From the NCBI RefSeq assembly GCF_013697085.1, contig NZ_JACEFT010000022.1, positions 1-64,000 on the forward strand: a stretch of 64,000 nucleotides of DNA. The letters run 5' to 3'. Source of the stretch: Billgrantia kenyensis. GTDB taxonomy: Bacteria > Pseudomonadota > Gammaproteobacteria > Pseudomonadales > Halomonadaceae. The translations under genes and the position numbers were made by a program. The notes beneath the pieces are model-generated. The model worked only from the letters and a program-made list of their open reading frames with translations, made no database searches and was not told the DNA's origin. Every line of letters starts with the position of its first letter. The stretch's first letter is position 1. This document shows positions 1 through 10,100 of the stretch, piece by piece.

Positions 1-209
1 AGATCTTGGTCGTGATCAATCAACAGGATACGCCACCCTTTCTACCTCCTCCCATACACCAGAAGTCACCATAGCTCGCAGCCATGATGCCAAAGCCTGA
101 TGCCTGCAACAGTAACATAGTTTCAACGGCTTATGCGTCAGCGCAGCCTACAGGGACGGGGCAGCATGGACAGGCCGCTTGGCAGCGTCACGCGTGTGCA
201 GGGGGGCGG
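1..209. other. Intergenic left edge, no gene seen
   Basis: No convincing reading frame, RNA or repeat was found in this stretch. It precedes the promoter and the DUF3581 gene. The end of any upstream gene lies outside the window. Confidence 0.6.
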
Positions 210-238
210 TTGACACGTAACCGAGTGTGACCTGAAAT
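210..238 (+). promoter_or_regulatory. Candidate sigma-70 promoter for the DUF3581 gene
   Basis: A perfect -35 box TTGACA (210-215) is followed after 17 bp by TGAAAT (233-238), a 4/6 match to the -10 consensus. It lies about 70 bp upstream of the chosen start codon. Found by eye only; no transcription start is known. Confidence 0.5.
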
Positions 239-310
239 GACCTCGCCAGGGGAAAAATATGGCATCATCGCTTTTTGAGGTATCCCAACCAAGGACAGGC
301 CAGAGCTCTC

Positions 311-1024
311 ATGTTTCTCGATCCTTATCATACCCAGGCGGGCTCGCGAGTTCGCATTTCGGCGCAGCAGGCAAGCGACTTCGCCAAGCGCATCGCCGGT
401 GACTTCAACCCGATACACGACGCCGATGCCCGCCGCTTCTGTGTTCCAGGGGATCTATTGTTTGCCCTGGTACTGAGCCGGTTCGGGCTCTCGGAGCAAA
501 TGGACTTTCGTTTTCGCAGCATGGTGGGTGATGGAACCCTGCTGAGCCTCGAGGAGAGTGCAGCAGGGCAGCTGAAGGTGAGTGACGATGAGGGCAAGCA
601 GTATCTGGAAGTGAATCGGGCGGGCGAGACGAGCCTTGATGCCGAGGTCATTGAAGCCTTTACGCGCTGCTATGTGGCCTTCTCCGGCAAGAACTTTCCG
701 CATGTCCTCAAACCGTTACTCGAAGAGCAGGGGGTGATGTTCAACCCCAAGCGACCGCTGGTCATCTACGACAGCATGGGCTTCTCGCTCGAACGCACCG
801 ACCTTACCGACCCGACCCTGGAGCTCGTCGATTCAAGCCTGGACGTGACAGGCAAACGTGGCGACGTCAGGCTCGAGTTCCGCATTACCGACCGCGGCGA
901 GGCCGTGGGCAATGGGTCGAAGAAGCTTGTCGTCAGCGGCCTCAGCGAATATGACGCCAAGGCCATGGACGATATCGTCGCCGAGTTCTACCGCCTCAAG
1001 TCGGCCTACGAGAGAGGGGAATGA
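311..1024 (+). CDS. DUF3581 family protein
   Basis: The 237-residue product resembles the DUF3581 family of gammaproteobacterial proteins of unknown function. It has no signal peptide or membrane segment. The N-terminal half carries a hotdog/MaoC-like stretch (a GDFNPIHDADARRF segment near residue 30), which hints at an acyl-thioester-binding fold, although no activity is known for the family. The frame is open from 275, but the ATG at 311 is preferred because family members begin close to this point. It is transcribed alone; the next gene is convergent 24 bp downstream. Confidence 0.8.
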   Translation: MFLDPYHTQAGSRVRISAQQASDFAKRIAGDFNPIHDADARRFCVPGDLLFALVLSRFGLSEQMDFRFRSMVGDGTLLSLEESAAGQLKVSDDEGKQYLEVNRAGETSLDAEVIEAFTRCYVAFSGKNFPHVLKPLLEEQGVMFNPKRPLVIYDSMGFSLERTDLTDPTLELVDSSLDVTGKRGDVRLEFRITDRGEAVGNGSKKLVVSGLSEYDAKAMDDIVAEFYRLKSAYERGE

Positions 1025-1048
1025 GCCGGCGCTGCCCGGTAGTGCCGA

Positions 1049-1936
1049 TCACACCGTCACGGTGACCGGGCAATGGGCCAGATCGATCACACGATGGCTG
1101 ACGCTGCCCACCAGCTTCTCACGCCAGGCTCCCAGCCCCCTGCGCCCCATGACGATGATCGGACTGTCGTCCAGGCTGTGGGCAAAGTCGGTAATGGCTT
1201 CGGCGTAGCGGTCCCCCTCCAGTATGTGAGGCTCGATACCCCTGGGCACCTCTCCCAAATGCCGGCTTGCCTGCTCGAAAACCAGCACGGACTCTTCCTG
1301 GCTCCCCGCCTCTGGCTGAGGTGCGCCCGCAGGGCGGCAGAACAGCATGTCCACAGACGCCTCGGCGCGGCGGGCCAGCTCCCCGGCCAGCTTGGCGGCA
1401 CGGTCGCTGTGCTTCGAGCCATCGACCGGCAGCAGCACTCGACCGATGCGCGTACCGTTTTCGGCAGCCTCGGGATGCACGACAGTCACCGGGCAGCCGG
1501 CCTTGTGGACTACCTCGTTGCTGACGCTGCCTTCCAGGAACTTGTCCAGGTCGCTCAGGTGTCGAGCGCCGACCACCAGCAGGCAGTGCTTCTGCTTGCT
1601 GGCGTGATCCACCAGAATCCGCGCCGGGTGGCGCACGAAACCTTCCTCTTCCAGAATCACTTCGTCGATCGAAAGGTCAAGGCTGGAGGGGATTTCCTGC
1701 CTGGCACTGGCGATGGCGTCTCTTGCCACTGTGAGCCGCTGGGCGCGGTCCCGATCCGCTTCCGCTTCCCGGTTGGCAGGCACATCGCTGAATTCGGCCG
1801 GATTCAGCGGCATGACGTGAACCAACTGCAGGGAAGCCTGCAGCAAGTGCGAGAGCAATGCCGCATGGCGTGTGGCGGCATGCGCCGTGGGCGAGCCATC
1901 AACCGGTACGATCACGAGCGAAATATGCTCACTCAT
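1049..1936 (-). CDS. Tandem-domain universal stress protein (UspA family)
   Basis: This 295-residue cytoplasmic protein has two UspA domains, roughly residues 1-150 and 155-295. The second domain ends with a complete G-x2-G-x9-G-S nucleotide-binding motif (GRRG, nine residues, GS). In the first domain the second glycine is His (GARH...EGS), so probably only the C-terminal domain binds ATP well. UspA proteins support survival under starvation, oxidative or respiratory stress. The gene is monocistronic and convergent with the DUF3581 gene. The ATG is preceded by a purine-rich GGGGGA. Confidence 0.9.
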   Translation of the reverse strand: MSEHISLVIVPVDGSPTAHAATRHAALLSHLLQASLQLVHVMPLNPAEFSDVPANREAEADRDRAQRLTVARDAIASARQEIPSSLDLSIDEVILEEEGFVRHPARILVDHASKQKHCLLVVGARHLSDLDKFLEGSVSNEVVHKAGCPVTVVHPEAAENGTRIGRVLLPVDGSKHSDRAAKLAGELARRAEASVDMLFCRPAGAPQPEAGSQEESVLVFEQASRHLGEVPRGIEPHILEGDRYAEAITDFAHSLDDSPIIVMGRRGLGAWREKLVGSVSHRVIDLAHCPVTVTV

Positions 1937-2003
1937 GCCTAATCCCCCGAATCGTCATGAATGGGTGGGGCAACGGGGCCGGCCGTCGCCGTACAGGGCT
2001 AGG

Positions 2004-3065
2004 CTAGCGCAATTGGACCTGTGGTGTCTGCCGTTCTTCCGGTACATGCAGTGTCTTGCCGAACAGCATACCGCCTCCCGGAAGTTGGTTGGCAAGACGG
2101 CTGAATGCTATCGAGCCTGCCATGCCCACCACGATCAGCATCACCGAGTAGACAAGCAGCGAGAACGGAATGAACTCATGCATGAAGTCGACGATGGCGA
2201 AGAACATCGGGTGAGCGAGGTATATCCCGAACGAATAGCGATTGACGGTTTTCACCAGCGGCGGCGCATGCACGTTCCTCAGCCGGGTGACAACCAGTAG
2301 CGTGAACAGGATGAACAGTGGGATGACCCAGGTCTCCTTGGAGGAGAACTCCAGCCAGCCTTGCCAGGTGAGGAGGGCGACCAGGGCCACGTAGCCGGCC
2401 AGTAGCGCCGGATGCGATAGCCATCTCAGCCAGGGCAGCTCCCCGAGTCGGCCGGGAACGAGGCGAGGGTAGTGGCGGACGACCAGCATGGCCAGGAAGA
2501 ACAGGTAGACCCAGCCCAGTGGAGCGATCCACAGCAGGTACCCCGGTGGCTTGATGCCGTAGAGGCGTGTGAGCCCCCAGTAGGCGATGCCGATCAGGCT
2601 GCCCGCTACCAGCCAGGGGCCAGGCGGAAGCCGGCGGTCCAGGCCGAAGCGAGCATAGAGCCAATAGAAGGCATAGAACTGCATGGCAATGATGAGGAAA
2701 TAGCCGTGCCAGCCGGCGTAGAACAGGTACTCGACCAGTTGCTCTACCAGTCCGACCGATGCCCCCTCGCGGCGCAGGCTGAGGTACTGGGAGACCGAGT
2801 AGATCAAGCCGTAGACGAAATAGGGCACCATGACGTATTGCAGGCGCTTGAGCAGAAATCCCGGCGGCGGCTGGTTGCCGTAGCGCATGGAAAACAGAAA
2901 GATCGAGATGAAGATGAAGATGGGCGTGCCGAGCACGGTGGGGATCCGTGCCAGGTCGACGTAGACGTTATCGACGTGCAGATTCAGGCGGTCGAGGAAG
3001 TGAAAGGCGAATACGGCCAGACAGCCGTAGAAACGCAGCCAATAGACCTCCTCGATCCGTTTCAT
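2004..3065 (-). CDS. Acyltransferase-3 family integral membrane protein
   Basis: The 353-residue protein has about ten hydrophobic helices. It opens with an acyltransferase-3-like start (LRFYGCLAVFAFHF near residue 10) in which the family His lies in the first helix. Such proteins acetylate or succinylate surface glycans, lipid A or lipoproteins at the inner membrane. No glycan gene cluster lies nearby, so the substrate is unknown. It is divergent from the esterase at 3188. A second member of the family lies at 10921. Confidence 0.8.
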   Translation of the reverse strand: MKRIEEVYWLRFYGCLAVFAFHFLDRLNLHVDNVYVDLARIPTVLGTPIFIFISIFLFSMRYGNQPPPGFLLKRLQYVMVPYFVYGLIYSVSQYLSLRREGASVGLVEQLVEYLFYAGWHGYFLIIAMQFYAFYWLYARFGLDRRLPPGPWLVAGSLIGIAYWGLTRLYGIKPPGYLLWIAPLGWVYLFFLAMLVVRHYPRLVPGRLGELPWLRWLSHPALLAGYVALVALLTWQGWLEFSSKETWVIPLFILFTLLVVTRLRNVHAPPLVKTVNRYSFGIYLAHPMFFAIVDFMHEFIPFSLLVYSVMLIVVGMAGSIAFSRLANQLPGGGMLFGKTLHVPEERQTPQVQLR

Positions 3066-3187
3066 GTACGCCCTGCCTTCCCTGATGCCTGGAACAACCG
3101 GTGACTCTGCAGGGTCGGACCAGAACGTGGCGGAAAAATTCCGTTACCAGGCTATATATCTGGATTCGGCACAGGGAGCCAAGTGCT

Positions 3188-4129
3188 ATGCATCTCGGAC
3201 GCACCATCGCCTCACTATGGTTCGCGACGCTGTGGCTGTCCTCTCCGGCCCAGGCCGGTGAGGTCACACATCATCGCTTCGCCTCGGAGATCCTCGACCG
3301 CGACTATGCCTACACGCTCTACCTGCCCGAAGGCTACCGCGAGTCGAACCAGGCCTATCCCGTGCTCTATCTGCTGCACGGCTCGTTCGGCAGCGAGCGC
3401 GACTGGGTCGAGAGCGGCAGTCTCAAGCGCACCGCCGACCGGCTGATACGCGAAGGGACATTGCCGCCTACCGTGATCGTCATGCCGGGCAGCGAAAGCT
3501 GGTGGATCGACGGTCACAACGAGGCGGCACGAACGGCGTTCTTCAACGAGCTCATGCCCTACATCGAGCAGACCTGGCAGGTCGTTTCCCAGCGCGAGTG
3601 GCGCGCCGTTGCCGGTCTCTCCGCGGGCGGCTACGGTGCCTTGAACTTCGTGCTCGAGCGCCCGGAGCTGTTTGCGGCCGCCGCTGCCTTGAGCCCGGCT
3701 AGCTACCATCCACTTCCGCCAAAAAACTCCTCTGCGCGGCGGCACCCCGCTTTCCTCGACGCGTCGGGAGGCTTTGACGAGGCGTTGTGGCAGCAAAGCA
3801 ACTATACCGCCTACCTGGACGGGTACCTGGAGCGGGAGGAGGTCGTGCCGCTCTACCTCAGTGCCGGCAATCGCGATGTCTTCAATGCCGAGCACTACGC
3901 CCGGCTCGTGAGTCAGGCTCTGGCACCGCATCAGCCAGATTTGCTGACCATGGAGGTGCTCAGCGGCGGGCATACCTGGCGCGTCTGGCGTGCCAGCCTG
4001 CCCAACGCACTGGCCTGGGTAGGGCGTTTCCTGCAAGGCCCCGTACCGCTCGAAACCCTGGCCGAGGGCATGGCCCGGGAGGCAACCCAGGTCCAGCCGG
4101 CCTTGTCGCCCAGCGGTGCGACGGAGTGA
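3188..4129 (+). CDS. Exported esterase, PF00756 (esterase D) family
   Basis: The 313-residue product starts with a signal peptide ending near AQAG. The alpha/beta hydrolase core follows, with the nucleophile motif GLSAGGYG near residue 145, a probable catalytic Asp in AGNRDVFN and His in SGGHTW. The family includes S-formylglutathione hydrolase, feruloyl esterase and enterochelin-type esterases; the signal peptide favours a periplasmic or secreted esterase. The frame is open from 3101, but the ATG at 3188 gives a proper signal peptide and follows GGGAG at good spacing. Substrate unknown. Confidence 0.85.
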   Translation: MHLGRTIASLWFATLWLSSPAQAGEVTHHRFASEILDRDYAYTLYLPEGYRESNQAYPVLYLLHGSFGSERDWVESGSLKRTADRLIREGTLPPTVIVMPGSESWWIDGHNEAARTAFFNELMPYIEQTWQVVSQREWRAVAGLSAGGYGALNFVLERPELFAAAAALSPASYHPLPPKNSSARRHPAFLDASGGFDEALWQQSNYTAYLDGYLEREEVVPLYLSAGNRDVFNAEHYARLVSQALAPHQPDLLTMEVLSGGHTWRVWRASLPNALAWVGRFLQGPVPLETLAEGMAREATQVQPALSPSGATE

Positions 4130-4216
4130 TGAGCCGTGGTGTTCGGAAGTGGGGTTGGCTGTGGGTGCGGTAGACCGTAGTCTCATGGGTCGACCCCTTT
4201 CCGGCGCTACAAGAAC

Positions 4217-5449
4217 ATGCACCCACAACGCGAACACCTGCATAACGAGCTTCATGCGCGCCCATCGATCTACTTCTCGGAGCCGGCCCATGTCCATCAT
4301 TACGCGTTCCTCGCTGACGCCGAGGAGCATGCCGGCTTGCTGGCATGCCTGAGCGAGACCACAGGGCTGGCCTTCGATACCGAGCGAGTTCAGCAGATCG
4401 TCACCTTCGAAGGCACGGTCCTCAAGTGGGAACGGCACACCGAGTTCTCCACCCTGACCCTGATGGTACCGAAGATGCCGGCGGGCGACGCCTGGCCGGC
4501 CCCGCCGGCCTGGCTGGCGCAGGTCGTCGATGCGTACAGCCCGACCTTGGTCAATGCCACGCTGGTCTTGGCGGAAGGTCGAGATACCTGGCGTGGCAGC
4601 GCCGAGGCCTACGCCTTCACCGACCCGGCCGGTTCGCAGGTAGGGGGCGGCGATGCCACGGTCTGGAGCGATTTTCGTCTCGCTGACGACGGGGTCAATC
4701 GTCTCTTGCTGCTCAACGGCGGCCTCAATGCCTTTCGTCTCGGGCGCATGGTGCGCCGCCTGCTGGAAATCGAGACCTATCGCATGATGGCGTCGCTCTC
4801 GCTGCCCCTGGCCAAGGAGCTGGCGCTGGAGCTGCAGGCTTACGAAGTGGAGCTGGGTGAACTCTCCGACCGCAACGCCGAGCAGGAGGATGCCAACCCG
4901 CGCCCGCTGTTGACGGCGCTGTCACGGCTCTCGGCCCGACTGGAGCGCAGCGGAAGCCGCTCACGCCAGCGTTTCAGCGCCACCGACGCCTAAGCGCGCA
5001 TCGTCTTCACCCGCATTGAAGAGCTGCGGGAGACGAGAGTCGGTGACTGCCCGCGCCTCGGCACCTTCATCCTGCGACGGTTTCGTCCGACGGTGCATTA
5101 CTGTGCGGCCATCCACCAGCGTCAGCAGCGTCTGGCCGAGGGTGCCGCTCGCTTGAACGACCTGCTGCGTACGCGTGCCCAGGTCGAGATCGAGGAGCAG
5201 AACTCCAGCATCCTCCATAGCCTGAACGAGCGGGCCAGTATCCAGCTCAAGATCCAGAAGGCGGTGGAAGGGCTCTCGATCATCGTCATCAGCTATTACA
5301 TCTTCAGTCTGTTCAAGCTCGGCCTCGAGAGTCTCGGGGCACTCGGTGTCGACGTTCAGCCGCACCTCGCGGCGGTCGTACTCGCGCCGCTGGGCGGGCT
5401 GATCATCGGCTTGCTGGCTTGGCGCATCTGGCGGGTCAAACGCCATTGA
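4217..5449 (+). pseudogene. DUF3422 family membrane-anchored protein, interrupted by one in-frame TAA
   Basis: Residues 1-258 (4217-4990) and the part from 4994 to 5449 are in the same frame and together give about 410 codons, the normal DUF3422 length. The only break is a TAA at 4991-4993, after SATDA and before ARIVFTRIEELRE. The downstream half keeps the family's conserved C-terminus: a helical segment with SILHSLNERAS and a two-helix membrane hairpin, about 5275-5440. DUF3422 proteins are uncharacterised. A TAC or TAT to TAA change in an otherwise well-preserved gene points to a very recent nonsense mutation or a sequencing error. A GTG at 5093 could in principle restart translation. Confidence 0.85.
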
Positions 5450-5457
5450 AGCGCGCC

Positions 5458-6612
5458 TCAGTGGCTTGTCGTCTTCACCCTGGTGCGCAGAAGCATGAGC
5501 CCCAGGCCGAGCAGGGCGACCAGGGTCGCCAGCAGCAGGGGAAAGGCGCCGGTGCCGGCTCGCTCGAGCAGCGGGCCGGTCAGCGATGGCACGATCATGC
5601 CGCCGGTTCCGCTCGCCAGGAAGATCCAGCCAGTGGTGCGCCCGTTCATCGTCATCAGCTGATTGCTCAGCCCGAACAGGACAGGAAAGATGGCTGACGC
5701 CGCCAGCCCGAAGAGCAGCGCCACCGGCGGCAGCGGTAGCCACTGAAAGTGCAGTGCCAGTGCGCTGAACATTCCCAGTGCGAGGCATCCACTCAACACC
5801 TTCCACGGCGACAGCAGGCGGATCAGCGGTATGGCAAGCAGCCGGCCGGCCGACAGTGTCAGCCAGAAGAATGTGACCATCAGCGCGGCATCCGCCGCGG
5901 CCAGACCATTGAGAATGCCATAGGCGGTGATCCATCCGGCAAAGGTAATCTCCATCCCCACATAGAGCGCGAACAGGCTCAGGAACAGGACCAGCCTCCC
6001 CGTGTCCTGAGCGGGTGGGGCGGGCCGGTCGGGGTTGGCCTCGCCAGGGGGGCGGGGGCTTTCGTGGCGCAGCAGCGGCACCAGGAGCAGCGACGTGTAC
6101 AGCGCAACGATCCAGAATGCCCAGGCAAACGAGAGCTGCAGGTTGAGCACCACGATCAGCACCAGCGGGATCAGCATGTTGCCGAGTCCGAAGCAGAAGT
6201 GCAGCGCACTGACCCAGGGGGGCGATGCCGTACCATGGGTCCACAACAGCAACGTATTGCCACCGGCATTGATCGACACCTCGGCGACGCCGAGCAGGAA
6301 CACCACTGCCGTCAGCAGCATCAGAGCTTGGCTGAACGGGACGATGGCGAGCCCGCCAGCCAGCAGCAAGTGCATTGCTAGCAGCACTCGGTGGCCATCG
6401 TAACGGTCGATCAGCACGCCCGAGAGCACCGATCCCAGCATCGTTCCCAGGGCACGGGCGGTGAACAGGATGGCGATCTGCCCCATGCTCGATCCGGTCA
6501 TGTCGGCCAGATGCGGCAGAGCCGGTCCCAGCAGGCCAGTACACATGCCGATGGCAATGAAGGTGGCGAAGTAGGTCCGCGTGACCCGACTTCCCTGATC
6601 GGATGCCAGCAT
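5458..6612 (-). CDS. Major facilitator superfamily transporter
   Basis: The 384-residue protein has about twelve transmembrane helices and a loop with DRYDGHR between helices 2 and 3, matching the MFS signature. The N-terminus (YFATFIAIGMCTGLLGPALP) resembles the FucP/sugar-permease-like subgroup of small MFS carriers, but the substrate cannot be assigned. The ATG at 6612 follows GGGAG. The gene converges on the broken DUF3422 gene with an 8-bp gap and is divergent from the monooxygenase-fold gene at 6773. Confidence 0.85.
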   Translation of the reverse strand: MLASDQGSRVTRTYFATFIAIGMCTGLLGPALPHLADMTGSSMGQIAILFTARALGTMLGSVLSGVLIDRYDGHRVLLAMHLLLAGGLAIVPFSQALMLLTAVVFLLGVAEVSINAGGNTLLLWTHGTASPPWVSALHFCFGLGNMLIPLVLIVVLNLQLSFAWAFWIVALYTSLLLVPLLRHESPRPPGEANPDRPAPPAQDTGRLVLFLSLFALYVGMEITFAGWITAYGILNGLAAADAALMVTFFWLTLSAGRLLAIPLIRLLSPWKVLSGCLALGMFSALALHFQWLPLPPVALLFGLAASAIFPVLFGLSNQLMTMNGRTTGWIFLASGTGGMIVPSLTGPLLERAGTGAFPLLLATLVALLGLGLMLLRTRVKTTSH

Positions 6613-6772
6613 CGGCAGACAATCTCCCGCTGTAAATGAAGGAGGGCGAGCGGTGCGCTCGCGCGCTTATACTCTCCGAGAATGGCGCCTGGGGAAACAG
6701 CTTCCGACCATGGCAGGTGCCCCTGGGTTCACGTGATCGCTCCCTGACACCGTTGTACCGCTGAGAGGCCTT

Positions 6773-7105
6773 ATGACCCGCATTGCGAAAACACCGGAGC
6801 CGCCCTATTACGCCGTCATCTTCACTTCGCTGCGGACTGCCGAAGAGAAGGGATACGGGGTGATGGCCGAATACATGGCCGAGCTTGCCGCACAGCAGCC
6901 GGGATTTCTCGGGCTGGAGTCGGTGCGAGAGGAGCTGGGCGTGACGGTTTCCTACTGGGAAAGTCTCGAGGCCATCAAGCAGTGGAAGCAGCAGGTCGAG
7001 CATCGCGAAGCGCAGCGGCTTGGCCGCAGCGACTGGTATGCGGCCTACAAGGTCCGCATTGCCAGGGTCGAGCGAGACTACCACTTCGGCACCCTGGACG
7101 ACTGA
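6773..7105 (+). CDS. Antibiotic biosynthesis monooxygenase (ABM) domain protein
   Basis: A 110-residue protein with the small ferredoxin-like ABM fold, including YYAVIFTSLRT, the PGFLGLESVRE segment and YWESLEAIKQW. Stand-alone ABM proteins include quinol monooxygenases and heme-degrading enzymes, and many have no known substrate. It resembles the YqjZ-type subgroup. It is divergent from the MFS gene. A further ABM gene lies at 40678 and a broken copy of that one near 56.1 kb. Confidence 0.8.
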   Translation: MTRIAKTPEPPYYAVIFTSLRTAEEKGYGVMAEYMAELAAQQPGFLGLESVREELGVTVSYWESLEAIKQWKQQVEHREAQRLGRSDWYAAYKVRIARVERDYHFGTLDD

Positions 7106-7132
7106 GACTATGCCCCTGGGCGCGGGGAGGGC

Positions 7133-10100
7133 TCACTCCTCCCCGTCGATCCGCTCGAGCATGTCTGCCACCGCAGCCTCGAGCTGGCGGTCTCGGCCTG
7201 CCACCTCGTCCTGGGGCGTCTGCTCCACGAGCAGCTGCGGCATGGCGCCGTTGTGCTCCATGTCGGTGCCGTCCGGGAGATACCAGCCACGGAAGGGGCG
7301 TCGTACCGTGGCGCCATCGATCAGGGTGTGGCTGTTGGTCGAGATCACGCCGCCATAGGTCTGCTGACCGACCAGCGTGCCGCGTCCGAGCGTCGTGAAG
7401 GCGTGGGCCAGGATCTCGGCGTTGGAATAACTCTTCTCGTTTGCCAGCATGTTGATGGGCAGCGTGTAGCGTGGTGCATCCAGGCGGTCCTGGGGATAGT
7501 GCCCGGTATCATCGAGGTCGGCTCCCGCCGGGACGGTGTAGGCGTGCTCGCCGGCCATGATCGAGGTCAGGATGCGATCCGTGGTATGACCGCCGCCGTT
7601 GTTGCGCACGTCGATGATCAGGCCATCCTTGTCTGCTGCAGCCGCGTACAGGTCGCCCTGGAACCCTTCCAGCGAGGTCTGATTCATGGCCTGAATATGC
7701 AGGTAGCCGAGCCGACCATCGGAGAGCTCCTCGACTTGCCTGCGGCTCTCTTCACGGAAAGCGTCATACTTGAGCCGGGCCAGTTCCGTCAGGCTCACCG
7801 TATGCAGCATGGTGCGGTACTCGGTGTAGCCGTCTTCACCGGGGCGGTCGAAGGTGACGATGACCTCCTCGTCCACCTGTCCGCGCAAACGCTGCAGCAG
7901 GGTTTCGTTCTGCTCGAAGGATTGCAGCCCGATTTCGGTAATGATGTCTCCTGGAGCCAGGGGCATGGGCCCGCGGCTGGCGGGCCCCCCCGGTATCACG
8001 TTCGTTACGCGAAAGCCGATGCGACCGTCGTGCTGCGAGACGATTTTCTCATGTTCGATGGCCAGTCGCCCGGAGGGCTCGCGTAGCGCCGAAACCGGCC
8101 CCGGATTGGACACCCCCATGTGCGAAGCGGCCAGCTCGCCCATCAGCCGGTTGGCGATATCACTGAACTCGCTTGGGGTGCGGGCGCCATGGATCAGTGT
8201 GGCATAGTCGTCGACCACGCTGGACCAGTCGAGGCCCTTCAGGTCTGTGCGATAGAAGTTCTCGCCAATGACCCTGGCCGCCTCGTGGAACTTCTGCAGC
8301 GCCTGTTCGCGCAGGTCGATACGCAGCCGGTCGGAGATATCGAGATAGCGGGGAGAGCCGCTGCCGGAGAGGTTGGCCACGCCAACCCGGCCGTTGGCGA
8401 TGTAGACCACCTGTTCGCCGGTGATATTGAGGTGCTGAACGTCGGCGCGAGGGCCGATGCGGGTGCGCTGGCTGCCGTCCCAGTTCATCGCGACCAGCCC
8501 ATCGCTGCCGGCATTGAACACATAGCGGTCACCACCCGGAGACATCTCGTTGGCGGTTTGGTGGGCCGGTGACGCCGTGACCCGCTCGATGCGCCGCCAG
8601 GCGTTCTCCAGCTCGAGTTCTGCCACGTCCTGCGGCGCAGAATCTTCTTCCCCTTCGCTCTCCGTCACCGGAAGGGGGGAGCGGTTCTGGGCCTCCTCAC
8701 GTGCGTTGCGGTAGTAGGTGGTGAGTTCACGCGGGGTATAGACCTCGAGCTCGGCATCCAGGTAGACCCGGTAAAGATCATAGTTCTCACCGGAGCGGTT
8801 GGAGATGAAGGTCAGCTTGCGGCCATCCTCGGACCAGCGCGGGTTGAGATCGTTACGGGGGTGACGAGTGATGTTGGCCGGCTCTTCCGAGCCGTCCACG
8901 GGCACCACGAAGACGTTGGCGCTGAAGTCGAGGTCGTTTTGAGAGTAAGCGATGTAGCGGCTGTCCGGGGACCAACGCCAATGCATGAAGCTGTCCCAGC
9001 CTTCCACCAGGGTGCGCTCTTCACCGCTTTCCAGATCATGTACCACGAGATCGCCGCGTCCACGCCGGAAGGCCAGGGAGCGGCCGTCGGGGGAGGGCGA
9101 GACGTCGCGGTCGTTGCTTTCGGCGTCGATCACGGGGCTGACTTCGAACTGGATGGCGTCATGCCAGCGAGTCGGGTCGCGGTCCTCAGGAATATCCTCG
9201 GGTAACTCCTCCTCCAGTTCCTCCTCGGGAATGCTTTCCACTTCTACCTGTGGCTCCTGGGGAGGCGGTGGCACGTCGGTGGGGGCTCCCGGTTCAGGGA
9301 TCAGCACCGGATCGAGGATGAAGCCGGGATCCTGGGGGGCAAAGGGGTCTTCCGGCTCATCGCCACGGGACTCGAGCTCAGGGTCGTAGTCGTTGTCGTC
9401 GTCGGTCTCCAAGGTCTCCGGCAACTCGGCATCCAGCTCCTCGCCTGCCGAAGCGAGGTCGACGTTGGGATCCCCATCCCATTGGTGCTCCGCCTGACGC
9501 TGTTGTTCATGGTTTTGCCGCACCTCGTCACGGGTCAGGGTTACCTGGGCCTGGTAGATCGATTCACTACCGTCCTCGTCGTTGACGAAATAGAGCCGCA
9601 GCCCGTCGGGTGACCAGGCCAGATCATGATGGCGAGCATGGCTATTGGGTGTGACCAGCAGCGTGGGACTCTGTTCGTCCACATGGCGAACGTACACACG
9701 GCCATAGGCGATGTAGGCCATGGTCTGGCCATCGGGACTCAACGCCGCCTCGCTGACATCGCGGTTGATGCGACGCAGGGTGTAGTTGTCACGCCCATCT
9801 TCGGGGGCGCGCAGGGTGATCGGCTGCGGCTCGGCGTCCGGCTGCTCCAGGTCGAGGGTCAGCAGGGTGTCCCAGACCTGCAGCACGGCGGTGCTGCCAT
9901 CCTGGGAAACGTCGTAATGCTGCAGGTCGCGCTCGTCGAAGTGGGTGAGCCGCTCGATGCTGCGCTCGGCATCGAGTTCCATGCGATAGAGGTTGACCGT
10001 CTGATCTTCACGGTCCGACATGAACAGCAAGGTATCCTCGTCGACCCAGCGGGCCATGCCATCGTCCCCGTCGCGCTCTGTCAACGGCTCGAACTCGTCG

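Noticed and set aside
3215-4438. Long minus-strand frame opposite the esterase gene
   Set aside because: The plus-strand esterase has a signal peptide and catalytic motifs; the opposite frame has none and no ribosome site.
4991-4993. Programmed stop-codon readthrough or recoding in DUF3422
   Set aside because: TAA is not used for selenocysteine or pyrrolysine and no recoding structure was seen; a point mutation or sequencing error is simpler.
4961-7084. Long open frame on the minus strand across the DUF3422 3' half and the MFS gene (707 codons)
   Set aside because: It is the mirror of GC-rich coding DNA; its translation is Arg/Pro/Ala-rich with no family features, while the MFS gene and DUF3422 frames show clear conserved domains.
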